DNA from: Terriglobia bacterium
Lineage (GTDB): Bacteria; Acidobacteriota; Terriglobia; Terriglobales; Acidobacteriaceae
Assembly (NCBI GenBank): GCA_020072645.1
Contig: JAIQGK010000015.1
Location: 1-64,000, forward strand
DNA: 64,000 bases
Direction: 5' to 3'
Under the pieces are notes generated by a model. The model did not search any database. It was not told the origin of the DNA and was given only the letters and a program-made list of their open reading frames with translations. Made by a program: the position numbers and the translations under genes. Positions 35,718-43,726 of this stretch are shown piece by piece. Within the stretch, counting starts at the first letter, position 1; each line of letters begins with the position of its first letter.

Positions 35718-36353
35718 ATGGCAACTGGGACACAGATGTCGGCAAAAGAAGACGATCAGGTGCGCGACACTGAAATCACGCTGAGTACGGGCAAGCTCCT
35801 TGGCATCTTTTTTGCCCTGGCAATTGTATGCGGCGTGTTTTTCACCATGGGATATCTGCTGGGTAAGAGCAACAGCGCCGGCGGAAGAACTGAGATCGTG
35901 GCCACGGTGCCCAGCAGCAGCGCGGGAAAGCCTTACGCCGGCAACAAGACTCCTGAAGCTGTCACGCAGACCTGCCCTCCTGGATCGCCTAACTGCGCGG
36001 CCGCTACAGCCAGCGACACAAGCTCAGCCACCAAGCCTGCTGATCAACCAGCTGCGGCGCAGCCGTCATCTGGCAGCAAAACGTCAGATCAAAGCACGGC
36101 GCAATCTGCGGGAGCAGATGCTAAAAATGGCGCCGCAAGCTCTTTCATGGTTCAAGTGGCAGCTGTATCGAAACAGGAAGATGCTGAGATTCTGGTAACA
36201 GCGTTGCGCAAGAAACAGTATCCAGTCTTCATCGCCAATGCAGCCGGAGACCCCTTGTTCCACGTGCAGGTCGGCCCATTCACTGACAGGAAAGATGCTG
36301 AAGCCATGCGCACTCGTTTGTCTGGCGATGGCTATAACGCGATTGTGAAGTAG
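35718..36353 (+). CDS. SPOR-domain membrane protein
   Basis: 211 residues. A cytoplasmic stub, one membrane helix (LLGIFFALAIVCGVFFTMGYLLG, shortened, about 29-52), a low-complexity Ala/Ser/Thr periplasmic linker (60-140) and a C-terminal SPOR domain (VQVAAVSKQEDAEILVTALR, shortened, then FHVQVGPFTDRKDAEAM). SPOR domains bind denuded glycan at division sites, so a role in cell division or wall remodelling is likely. GGGGGAG precedes the ATG. Confidence 0.85.
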   Translation: MATGTQMSAKEDDQVRDTEITLSTGKLLGIFFALAIVCGVFFTMGYLLGKSNSAGGRTEIVATVPSSSAGKPYAGNKTPEAVTQTCPPGSPNCAAATASDTSSATKPADQPAAAQPSSGSKTSDQSTAQSAGADAKNGAASSFMVQVAAVSKQEDAEILVTALRKKQYPVFIANAAGDPLFHVQVGPFTDRKDAEAMRTRLSGDGYNAIVK

Positions 36354-36359
36354 CAAATG

Positions 36360-36440
36360 GCAATTGGCACCTGGCAATTGGCCAAGTCAAAGGTGCGCGG
36401 ACCCAGAGTTCGAACTGGCTAATTGCCAATTGCTAATTAC
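36360..36440. repeat. Short intergenic inverted repeat (CAATTGGC type)
   Basis: Copies of TGGCAATTGGC on the left and CTAATTGCCAATTGC on the right face each other between convergent genes. They may end transcription from both sides. Such AATTGCCAATTGC strings recur between genes in related genomes, to my recollection; only one copy is visible here. Confidence 0.4.
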
Positions 36441-36446
36441 TCGCAG

Positions 36447-37073
36447 CTAATCAGTATCAAACCGCTGTTCCAAAAACGGATCGCCATACATGTGGTAGCC
36501 GTTCTGCTCCCAGAAGCCCGGGACATCATGGTCTGTAAACTCCAATCCTCGCACCCATTTTACTGATTTCCAGGCGTAAAGATGCGGCACAATCAGCCGC
36601 AGTGGATAGCCATGATCAGCCGAGAGCGGCTGGCCCTCATGGTGCGTAGCAAAAAGCACGTCTTCGCGGTCGAGATCAATCAGAGGCACGTTGGCGGTGA
36701 AACCCTGTTCAGCATGGACAAGTACGTACTTCGCTTCCGGCTTGAGTTTTACCAGCTTAAGAACATCCTGGAATGCGACGCCTTGCCAATCGTTGTCAAA
36801 GCGGCTCCAGCGTGTGACGCAATGGAAGTCACTGTGTGTCTTAACTTTCGGTAGCTTGTTGAATTCGTCCCACATAAGCCGGACGGGCTGTTCCACTAAT
36901 CCCCTAATGTAAAAGTCCCAACGTGCAGGATCAAATCGCGGCACTGATCCGTAATGCAGCACCGGCCACTTTAGCGTGAGAGACTGGCCGGGCGGCAAGC
37001 GCCCCGCTTTGAGCATCTGCTGCTCTTTTTCTTTGCGTTCATTGCCGGAAAAAATGCCCGAATACTCGCCCAT
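36447..37073 (-). CDS. Sulfite-oxidase-like molybdopterin oxidoreductase, cytosolic
   Basis: 208 residues with no signal peptide. It is a lone Mo-binding domain of the sulfite oxidase fold, with the molybdenum-ligating cysteine in DFHCVTRWSRFDNDWQG (shortened) and the LYAWKSVKWVRGLEF segment. The usual periplasmic MsrP has a Tat signal and a heme partner; neither is here. Such soluble short forms are widespread and mostly uncharacterised. Divergent from the ATP-grasp/LLM operon. Confidence 0.8.
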   Translation of the reverse strand: MGEYSGIFSGNERKEKEQQMLKAGRLPPGQSLTLKWPVLHYGSVPRFDPARWDFYIRGLVEQPVRLMWDEFNKLPKVKTHSDFHCVTRWSRFDNDWQGVAFQDVLKLVKLKPEAKYVLVHAEQGFTANVPLIDLDREDVLFATHHEGQPLSADHGYPLRLIVPHLYAWKSVKWVRGLEFTDHDVPGFWEQNGYHMYGDPFLEQRFDTD

Positions 37074-37454
37074 GAGACCATTCTAAATGCTTTGGCACGA
37101 GGCGATTGCAGGAAAGCAAACCTTGGTTTTCTTTCAGCTCAAAGGCTCAATCCCTGGCCGTCGTTAAAGAGAGCACGCACAATCATTGGCATGGATAAAG
37201 AAGAATATTTGACTGTCCCACGCCCCAGGTGTAGGATTTGAAACTCAGATGCACCAGTTATTCACCAACCCGGCTTCCGCCAGCAACATGGCCATGTGTT
37301 GCTGTATGTGTATGTGTACACGCGAGCGGCCGGTGCTGAGCAATTTTTCTTAGATTTTAGACTCAGATTGAACCCGGGGCCGCTCAAAGTGAGCGGCCTT
37401 TTTGTTTGGCTTCTCACACGGGACAAGCGGCGCCCCTCAAGGAAAGAGGAAGGC
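37074..37454. other. Structured leader/intergenic region before the ATP-grasp gene
   Basis: 381 bp without a gene. It holds an 8-bp hairpin CAGCAACA/TGTTGCTG (37281-37304), a GAGCGGCC segment (37324-37331) and a strong terminator hairpin (37378-37403). The GAGCGGCC segment is identical to the 3' arm of the terminator and so can pair with its 5' arm instead, which is the layout of an attenuator or riboswitch. Alternatively the whole is a small RNA with its own terminator. Confidence 0.45.
37378..37403 (+). terminator. Rho-independent terminator in the leader of the ATP-grasp operon
   Basis: GGCCGCTCA (37378-37386) pairs with TGAGCGGCC (37390-37398) around an AAG loop and is followed by TTTTTG. 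It lies 52 bp before the ATP-grasp start on the same strand, with no gene of its own upstream on that strand. Confidence 0.8.
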
Positions 37455-38420
37455 ATGTCAAAGCTGAAGAAGCCAATCGCAATTTACTATGAACACCCGC
37501 ACTGGTTCGTTCCGCTCTTCAAGGAACTGGAGCGTCGGGGAGTTCCGTTCGTCCGCATTGACGCGGCACAACACCATTTCGATCCTGCCCATTTGAATGG
37601 CGAAGGCGGATATTCACTGGTGTTCAATCGAATGAGCCCTTCCGCCTATCGCCGAGGTCATGGCCAAGCGATCTTCTACACGCTCTATTATCTCGATCAC
37701 CTTGAGCAGCGTGGCAAGCGAATTGTAAACGGCCAGAAGGCATTTCGCTATGAAACGTCGAAGGCGTTGCAGCTTTCCCTGCTGGAAAGGCTAGGGCTTC
37801 CCTACCCCAAGAGCCGCGTGATCAACAACCCGGCGGACGCTGTGCAGGCTTCTGAAGGGCTGCGCTTCCCTATCGTGGTGAAGCCGAACATCGGCGGCAG
37901 CGGCGCCGGAGTTACAAAGTTCAACTCGCGGCAGGAACTTGAGGCCGCAGCCAAGGCAGGCACGCTCGATCTTGGCCTGGACACAACAGCGCTGGTGCAG
38001 GAATTTATTCCCGCGCGCGGCAGCCACATCGTCCGCGTAGAGGTTGTGGGCGGCAAATTTCTCTACGGAATCAAAGTCCACCTTACCGGTGAAACCTTCG
38101 ATCTCTGCCCGGCGGACATTTGCAAGACCACCGGCGGCCAGGAACTGGCCCGTGCCGCGTGCCCTGTGGATGCGCCGAAAACCGGCCTGAAGGTTGAGGG
38201 CTACACGCCATCGGATGAAATTATCCAACAGGTCGAGCGCATCATGCAGGAAGCGCAAATCGAGGTCGGCGGCATTGAGTACATCTTCGATGATCGCGAC
38301 GGCAAGCTTTACTTTTACGACATCAACGCGCTTTCCAACTTTGTGGCTGACGGACCAAAGGTAGTTGGTTTTGATCCCTTTGTGCGTCTGGTGGACTTTC
38401 TGGAACAGGAGGCCGCGTAA
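37455..38420 (+). CDS. ATP-grasp ligase (RimK-like)
   Basis: 321 residues from ATG 37455 with AGAGGAAGG just upstream. The ATP-grasp fold is seen in the central part: PIVVKPNIGGSGAGVTKF (the lysine and glycine-rich loop, about 137-155), ALVQEFIPARGSHIVRVEVVGG (shortened) and YFYDINALSNFV (the metal-binding Asp/Asn pair). RimK-type enzymes join a carboxylate to an amine through an acyl-phosphate. Its stop shares one base with the next gene's start, so the product probably works with the LLM flavoenzyme. Substrate unknown. Confidence 0.82.
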   Translation: MSKLKKPIAIYYEHPHWFVPLFKELERRGVPFVRIDAAQHHFDPAHLNGEGGYSLVFNRMSPSAYRRGHGQAIFYTLYYLDHLEQRGKRIVNGQKAFRYETSKALQLSLLERLGLPYPKSRVINNPADAVQASEGLRFPIVVKPNIGGSGAGVTKFNSRQELEAAAKAGTLDLGLDTTALVQEFIPARGSHIVRVEVVGGKFLYGIKVHLTGETFDLCPADICKTTGGQELARAACPVDAPKTGLKVEGYTPSDEIIQQVERIMQEAQIEVGGIEYIFDDRDGKLYFYDINALSNFVADGPKVVGFDPFVRLVDFLEQEAA

Positions 38421-39466
38421 TGCGATACGGATACTGGCTCCCTGTTTTCGGCGGTTGGCTGCGCAACGTGGAAGACGAGCAAATGGAGACAAGCTGGCCA
38501 TACGTCAGCCGGCTGGCCCGCCGCAGTGAAGAGATTGGCTTTGACCTCACGCTGATCGCCGAACTCAATTTGAATGACATCAAGGGCCCTGAAGAGCCGT
38601 CTCTGGACGCTTGGTCTACAGCGGCCGCGCTTGCGGCGGTGACGCACAGACTTGAGTTGATGGTGGCCGTGCGCCCTACGTTCCACAACCCTGCCTTGTT
38701 GGCGAAGCAGGCGGCGAATATCGACCACATCAGCAACGGCCGCGTTTCACTGAACGTCGTCTCCTCATGGTGGGCGGAGGAAGCGCGGAAGTATGGCGTG
38801 CAATTCGATAAGCATGATGATCGCTACGCCCGCACTTCAGAGTGGCTGGACGTGGTGGACAAAGCATGGAAACACGATCATGTAAATTACGACGGCAAGT
38901 ACTACAAGGTTGAGGATCTAATCTTGCAGCCCAAGCCGGTATCTCACCCTCGACCTGTAATTTACGCCGGGGGGGAGTCAGAAGCAGCCAAGAACCTGAT
39001 TTCGCAGAAGTGCGACGCTTACGTGATGCACGGCGATCCGCCGGAGAAGATTCGCGACAAGGTCCGCGATCTCTCGGCGCGTCGCGAGAGATGGGGACTG
39101 CCGCCCATGCAATTTGGCGTGGCGGCCTATGCCATTGTGCGCGATACCGAGCGCGAAGCGCAGGACGAATTGCGCCGCATCACTGACGTGCAACAGAACG
39201 CCGCCGGGTACCAGAATTATCAGCAGTGGCTGGCCAACACACAACTGGAGCAGCGCGTTTCGTTGGAGGATTACTCGGTGTCGAATCGCGGCTTACGTTC
39301 CGGCTTGGTGGGAACACCGGAGCAGGTGGCTGAACGTGTCGCAGAGTTTGAAGATGCCGGCGCCGGCTTGTTGCTATTGCAATTCAGCCCGCAGTTGGAA
39401 GAAATGGAGCGGTTTTCACGGCAGGTAATCCGGACCGGTGCGCGCGTACTGGCCCAGGCAGTTTAA
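38420..39466 (+). CDS. LLM-class flavin-dependent monooxygenase
   Basis: 348 residues, a full luciferase-like TIM barrel. Typical pieces: YWLPVFGGWLR, ISNGRVSLNVVSSWWAEE (the flavin contact), VIYAGGESEAAK and GTPEQVAERVAEFEDAGA. The closest known relatives are SsuD-type alkanesulfonate and dimethylsulfone monooxygenases that use reduced FMN. Translationally linked to the ATP-grasp gene. A sulfonate substrate is a guess, weakly supported by the divergent sulfite-oxidase-like gene. Confidence 0.85.
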   Translation: MRYGYWLPVFGGWLRNVEDEQMETSWPYVSRLARRSEEIGFDLTLIAELNLNDIKGPEEPSLDAWSTAAALAAVTHRLELMVAVRPTFHNPALLAKQAANIDHISNGRVSLNVVSSWWAEEARKYGVQFDKHDDRYARTSEWLDVVDKAWKHDHVNYDGKYYKVEDLILQPKPVSHPRPVIYAGGESEAAKNLISQKCDAYVMHGDPPEKIRDKVRDLSARRERWGLPPMQFGVAAYAIVRDTEREAQDELRRITDVQQNAAGYQNYQQWLANTQLEQRVSLEDYSVSNRGLRSGLVGTPEQVAERVAEFEDAGAGLLLLQFSPQLEEMERFSRQVIRTGARVLAQAV

Positions 39467-39520
39467 ACGACGTTCGCGTCCCGCGAAACTGAAGAGAGGT
39501 CCCAAGGCTGCTCTTCAGGC

Positions 39521-39561
39521 AGCAGACGAGCTTCATGCTCCTTCCCGGGAGCTCGTCTGCT
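39521..39561. repeat. 12-bp perfect inverted repeat between convergent genes
   Basis: AGCAGACGAGCT (39521-39532) and AGCTCGTCTGCT (39550-39561) are exact inverted copies around 17 nt. It lies between the end of the LLM gene and the end of the exopolysaccharide operon and lacks a T-run on either side, so it may be a factor-dependent end or an RNA-stabilising hairpin. Confidence 0.45.
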
Positions 39562-39628
39562 CGCAAATTTACCGTCACAGAATCCCACGCTGGGCGTTTT
39601 GGTTCAGACAGCGTATCCGTGTATTTAT

Positions 39629-40282
39629 CTAAGCGAAGAGTCGTGTGACATCCTCAAGCCTGATGTGCGAAAAATCATTCACCACCAGATCAGCGCCAGC
39701 TTGTTCTAGCAGGGTCTCCCTACCGATGGCAGCGATGCCCACACACTTCATCCCCGCTCTTTTGGCTGCAAGCACGCCGGCAACGGCATCTTCGCATACT
39801 AGGATCTGACTTGCATCGACTTGCAAGATCTGGGCGGCCAGCAAAAACAAATCCGGATCAGGTTTGCCCCGCTCGACGTCATTTCCTGTCACGACTGCCC
39901 GAAAGCGATCTCGTATGTTGAAAGAGTGCAGGCCACGCTCCACTCGTCCGCGGCTACCTGAGGATGCCACTGCGCTTGGCAATCCAATGGCATCAAGCTG
40001 CAGAAGAAATTCGGCAAAGCCCGGGACAAACTTCAATTCACTCGCACGGACTTGAAATAATTTGTCCTTTTCAGCACCGTAACAAGCGACCTGTTGTGGG
40101 GTGAGTTCTCCCAGGAAATGCCGCAGTATCTCTTCACGTTTCGCTCCTTCCCGGACGAAAGACAGGTCCGCGTCGCCGGCTACTCTGCCTTTGGAGAGGA
40201 GAAAAGTCTTCCAAGCCTGCATGTGCGCAGAATGGCTATCTACGATAACTCCATCGAAATCGAAAATCACGCCGCCAAGCAT
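39629..40282 (-). CDS. HAD-superfamily hydrolase, beta-phosphoglucomutase-like
   Basis: 217 residues from ATG 40282, 7 bp after the previous stop; an ATG at 40348 would overlap that gene by 59 bp. HAD motifs: DFDGVIVDS (nucleophile and acid Asp), SSGSRGR (motif II), GKPDPDLFLLAA (motif III lysine) and CEDAVAGVLAAKRAGM (motif IV). The cap type is that of sugar-phosphate phosphatases and mutases. Last gene of the exopolysaccharide operon, next to an HddC-like nucleotidyltransferase, so a sugar-phosphate substrate is likely. Confidence 0.8.
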   Translation of the reverse strand: MLGGVIFDFDGVIVDSHSAHMQAWKTFLLSKGRVAGDADLSFVREGAKREEILRHFLGELTPQQVACYGAEKDKLFQVRASELKFVPGFAEFLLQLDAIGLPSAVASSGSRGRVERGLHSFNIRDRFRAVVTGNDVERGKPDPDLFLLAAQILQVDASQILVCEDAVAGVLAAKRAGMKCVGIAAIGRETLLEQAGADLVVNDFSHIRLEDVTRLFA

Positions 40283-40289
40283 TTTCCGT

Positions 40290-41012
40290 CTATCGTCCTC
40301 GAGCGGCCGATTGTAATTGAGCTGGTCCAGGCCATGACTGTTGTGCATGCTGGTAGTTCGAGAGTGTGCCGATATCCAACAGGTACTCAGAAATTCTATA
40401 TGCAGCCATTTTGCCGATCATCTTTGGGAGCACGTCAAAGCCAAGATCGGCGGGCCGTTGCGCCGGAAGAAAATCGAAAAGCTTCGCGTCGGCAACCATC
40501 ACACCCGCGAAGGCCCAGTTGCTGGCAGGCTGTGATGGTTTCTCAACAAACTCCTGAATAACGGAATTTTCATTCGTGGTCACGATGCCGCATCGAGTCG
40601 GATCAGGCACCTGATAGACGCCCAGCGTAGCTACAAGATGTTTATGCTGGTGAAACGCGAGCATGCGTAACAAATCGACGTTGGTCAGCACGTCAGCGTA
40701 GAGGACAAAAAAGGACTTTTCCCCGGACACAAACTCACGGTTTTCCACCAGAGTTCCCGCGCTGCCAAGCAGTTCCGGTTCTTGGGCGATGTGGATTCGC
40801 ACCCCGGTCTCTTGCTCGGTAGCAAATTTTCGGATAGCTCCCGCGTGAGCATGTGCGTTGACCAGAACGTCAGTGATTCCAGCAAACTTGCAGTTATTCA
40901 GCCATATTTCCAGCAGGGGAACGCCTTGTATCGGCAGCAGGCATTTGGGAACGCTGTCCGTCAACGGACGCAGCCGTGTGCCGTTTCCTGCCGCGAGTAG
41001 AAAAGCCTTCAT
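40290..41012 (-). CDS. Sugar-1-phosphate nucleotidyltransferase, HddC-like
   Basis: 240 residues. Nucleotide-binding motif LLAAGNGTRLRPLTD, lysine in PKCLLPIQG, metal-binding Asp in FVLYADVLTN, and a C-terminal YLLDIGTLSNYQHA, close to the DIGTPEDY signature of HddC and RmlA-like short enzymes. It probably makes a GDP- or NDP-heptose or hexose for the exopolysaccharide. A GmhA-like isomerase is also in the operon, but no HddA-type kinase is seen. Confidence 0.78.
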   Translation of the reverse strand: MKAFLLAAGNGTRLRPLTDSVPKCLLPIQGVPLLEIWLNNCKFAGITDVLVNAHAHAGAIRKFATEQETGVRIHIAQEPELLGSAGTLVENREFVSGEKSFFVLYADVLTNVDLLRMLAFHQHKHLVATLGVYQVPDPTRCGIVTTNENSVIQEFVEKPSQPASNWAFAGVMVADAKLFDFLPAQRPADLGFDVLPKMIGKMAAYRISEYLLDIGTLSNYQHAQQSWPGPAQLQSAARGR

Positions 41013-41049
41013 TCAAAAAGAATAAATGACACTCAACTAAAGAATGGAT

Positions 41050-42051
41050 TCACCGCTTTGCTCCCGATACTGACATGACCACGGTGAGTTGTTTGCGCTT
41101 CCATTGCCACGCAGATTCGATAATCTCCTGCAAAGAAGAGTGCTCGGGATTCCAATCCAGCTCACGCATAATGCGTTTGGGACTGGCGCACAGCACCGCT
41201 GGATCGCCGTCACGCCGGGCGCTTACCCGCAAAGGGATATTACGGCCTGTAACTTCAGTCGTTGCATTGCAGACTTCTCTCACCGAATAGCTTTTACCCA
41301 GCCCTATGTTGTAAGCGCGCATACCTGGATTGTTCAGATTTTTCAGAGCACAAATATGCGCGCTGGCAATATCCAACACATGCACGTAATCGCGGAGGCA
41401 TGTACCGTCTGGCGTGTCATATTCATCGCCATAGATGTGAAAAACCTTGCGCTCGCCGGCCGCCACCTGGAGCAATAGAGGGATGATGTGCGTTTCAGGA
41501 TCGTGGCGTTCTCCCAATTCCGCCGTGGCGCCGGAAGCATTGAAATAACGCAGAGCTGTCGCGCTCCATCCGTAAGCGCGGCAATACCAATCAAGAATAC
41601 GCTCAAACATCAGCTTGGTTTCGCCATAGGAGTTGACCGGTAGCTTGGGGTCATCCTCCTCAATGGGGACCCGCTGCGGCGTGCCATACACTGCGGCTGA
41701 AGATGAGAATACAAAGTTCTTGATGCCCGCGGCGCGAAGCACCTCCAACATAACAATTCCTGAAGCCACGTTGTATTGAAAAAACATTCCAGGATTGCTG
41801 ACCGACTCAGGAATCAGAGCCTTGGCGGCAAAATGGAAAACCGCATCGAAACGGATATGGCTCACAAGAGATTGCATTGCGCTCCGATTGCCAACATCGA
41901 TTTGAAAAAAAGCCACGCCTGAAGGCACTGCTTCCCTGTATCCGGTAGAGAGATCATCCACAATTGTGACGGAATGTCCCTTTCGCAACAATTCCGCACA
42001 ACAGACTGACCCAACATAACCCGCGCCACCTGTAACCAGAACATTTGCCAT
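41050..42051 (-). CDS. galE: UDP-glucose 4-epimerase
   Basis: 333 residues, full length. NAD motif GGAGYVGSV, the DDLSTG loop, FHFAAKALIPESVSNP, catalytic S-Y-K in SSSAAVYG and NSYGETK, and YFNASGA. The start lies just after the sugar transferase stop. It interconverts UDP-glucose and UDP-galactose (or the GlcNAc forms) and so feeds the glycosyltransferases of the operon. Confidence 0.9.
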   Translation of the reverse strand: MANVLVTGGAGYVGSVCCAELLRKGHSVTIVDDLSTGYREAVPSGVAFFQIDVGNRSAMQSLVSHIRFDAVFHFAAKALIPESVSNPGMFFQYNVASGIVMLEVLRAAGIKNFVFSSSAAVYGTPQRVPIEEDDPKLPVNSYGETKLMFERILDWYCRAYGWSATALRYFNASGATAELGERHDPETHIIPLLLQVAAGERKVFHIYGDEYDTPDGTCLRDYVHVLDIASAHICALKNLNNPGMRAYNIGLGKSYSVREVCNATTEVTGRNIPLRVSARRDGDPAVLCASPKRIMRELDWNPEHSSLQEIIESAWQWKRKQLTVVMSVSGAKR

Positions 42052-42053
42052 TC

Positions 42054-42713
42054 CTACACCCCTGATCCGCGCCAGACCCGAGCCGGGGTCTTAATGAGTA
42101 TTTTCAAGTCAAACCATAGCGACCAGTTATCTGCATAAAACAAGTCCATTTCGATACGCCGATCATAGCCAGCCAGCTGATGGCCACTGACCTGCCAGTA
42201 ACCGGTCAAACCAGGCTTCATTTCAGAAAAAATCCAGCTTGCATCCCCGTATTTTTTAAGTTCGATGGGCGTAATCATCCTGGGACCAACCAGACTCATT
42301 TCGCCTTTGAGCACGTTCCAGAGTTGAGGCAGTTCGTCCAACCCAGTGCGGCGCAGCGTGCGTCCGACGGCAGTAATTCGAGGATCGTCTTTCAGCTTGA
42401 AATCTACTTCAAATTGGTGGCGAAGTACCGGATCACGCCGCAACACTTCATCGGCATCCACACGCATGGTTCTCAACTTAAACGCGTCAAACTCGCCCCT
42501 TGGCCCCACGACACGACGGCGAAAGAAGGCTGGGCCACCATCGCGAAGCTTTATCCGCAAGGCCAGAATCAACACGAGCGGCCAGCACAGTACCAAAAGA
42601 ATTGAGGCTCCTGCCAGATCAATTAATCTCTTCAGCGTCCGATTCCATCGTGTCATCGGCAGCTGTTGGCTGCGCGTGAGAGCCTGTGTTTTGGCGGCGG
42701 CAGAAGCTGGCAC
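42054..42713 (-). CDS. Polyprenyl-phosphate sugar-1-phosphate transferase
   Basis: 219 residues, the catalytic half of a WcaJ/PglC type enzyme without the extra N-terminal membrane segments. One reentrant helix (LIDLAGASILLVLCWPLVLIL, shortened) is followed by FRRRVVGPRGEFDAFKLRTM (shortened), RRTGLDELPQLWNVLKGEMS (shortened) and LVGPRM, all conserved. It loads the first sugar onto undecaprenyl phosphate. The GTG start sits one base after the GMD stop with GGGAGA upstream. Confidence 0.92.
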   Translation of the reverse strand: MPASAAAKTQALTRSQQLPMTRWNRTLKRLIDLAGASILLVLCWPLVLILALRIKLRDGGPAFFRRRVVGPRGEFDAFKLRTMRVDADEVLRRDPVLRHQFEVDFKLKDDPRITAVGRTLRRTGLDELPQLWNVLKGEMSLVGPRMITPIELKKYGDASWIFSEMKPGLTGYWQVSGHQLAGYDRRIEMDLFYADNWSLWFDLKILIKTPARVWRGSGV

Positions 42714-42714
42714 G

Positions 42715-43707
42715 TTAGTCTCCCGCGATGGAAGTTTCGGCGGCCTGGGCCACCGGCTTGGAAAGCAACGACAAGTCGGAATCCACCATCATCCGCACCA
42801 TTTGCTCGAATGTAACCGTCGGCTTCCAGCCTAAACTTTTGTTTGCCTTGCCGGCGTCTCCGCTCAGCGGATCCTCTTCCATAGGACGTAGCAGCGCAGG
42901 ATCAATCTCAACATGCTTTTGCCAATCCAGGCCAGCGTGTGAGAACGCAATTTCCAGAAGTTCTTTTACGCTATGAGTAACACCGGTGGCGATCACAAAA
43001 TCGTCAGGCATGGGTTGTTGCAGCATCAGCCACATGGCATGAACATAGTCGCCGGCAAAACCCCAATCTCGGCGGCTTTCAAGATTTCCCATTTTTAATT
43101 TGTTGGCCAATCCAAGCTTGATGCGGGCCACCTGGCGTGACACTTTGCGCGTTACAAACTCCGGTCCTCTGCGGGGCGACTCATGGTTAAAAGCAATGCA
43201 GGAACACGCGAACATGCCATAGCTTTCGCGGTAATTGATCGTAATATGGTGAGCAAACATTTTGGCAGCGCCGTATGGGCTACGCGGTTGCAGGCGCGTG
43301 ACTTCGCTCTGCCGTCCCTCGTCGGACTTCCCGAAAATCTCCGAACTCGAGACCTGCAAGAACCTGGCCTGGGGAGCATGGCGACGAATTGCTTCCAGCA
43401 TCCTAAGCGCACCCATGCCGGTGACTTCCATGGTCAAAATCGGCTGAGTCCACGAGACGGGGACAAACGTTTGTCCAGCGAGGTTGTAAACTTCATCGGG
43501 CTTAACCTGTCCCATCGCGCGATCAAGGGAAGGCTGGTCGGCTAGATCGGCTTCAACATAATTAAGCCTTCGACTGAAGGCGGCTGCGCCTTCCGGATGC
43601 GCTCGCGCAAGGTTTCTGACGACTCCGTAAACTTCGTATCCTTTTTCCAGAAGCAACTCGGCCAAGTATGAACCATCCTGTCCAGTCACTCCTGTGATTA
43701 AAGCACG
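42715..43707 (-). CDS. gmd: GDP-mannose 4,6-dehydratase
   Basis: 330 residues from ATG 43707 with AAGGGG upstream; a GTG five codons earlier sits on that site. SDR fold with TGVTGQDGSYLAELLL, SSSEIFGKSDE, catalytic Tyr and Lys in YGAAKMFAH, FNHESPRRGPEFV and RDWGFAGDYVHAM, all typical of the GMD family. It makes GDP-4-keto-6-deoxymannose, a precursor of GDP-fucose, GDP-rhamnose and GDP-perosamine. The reductase or transaminase that would finish the sugar is not seen in the operon. Confidence 0.88.
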   Translation of the reverse strand, partial: RALITGVTGQDGSYLAELLLEKGYEVYGVVRNLARAHPEGAAAFSRRLNYVEADLADQPSLDRAMGQVKPDEVYNLAGQTFVPVSWTQPILTMEVTGMGALRMLEAIRRHAPQARFLQVSSSEIFGKSDEGRQSEVTRLQPRSPYGAAKMFAHHITINYRESYGMFACSCIAFNHESPRRGPEFVTRKVSRQVARIKLGLANKLKMGNLESRRDWGFAGDYVHAMWLMLQQPMPDDFVIATGVTHSVKELLEIAFSHAGLDWQKHVEIDPALLRPMEEDPLSGDAGKANKSLGWKPTVTFEQMVRMMVDSDLSLLSKPVAQAAETSIAGD

Positions 43708-43726
43708 CATCCGAAAGTACACCCCT

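Noticed and set aside
36360-36390. Sigma-54 promoter suggested by TTGGCACCTGGCAATT
   Set aside because: The -12 GC element and spacing are wrong, and the string is part of an inverted repeat between convergent genes.
37240-37400. tRNA or SAM riboswitch in the ATP-grasp leader
   Set aside because: No cloverleaf closes, and no SAM-riboswitch core is recognisable; only hairpins and a terminator are seen.
37791-38501. 236-residue minus-strand frame across the ATP-grasp gene
   Set aside because: Shadow of the ATP-grasp coding region with Arg/Ala-rich composition; no start signal.
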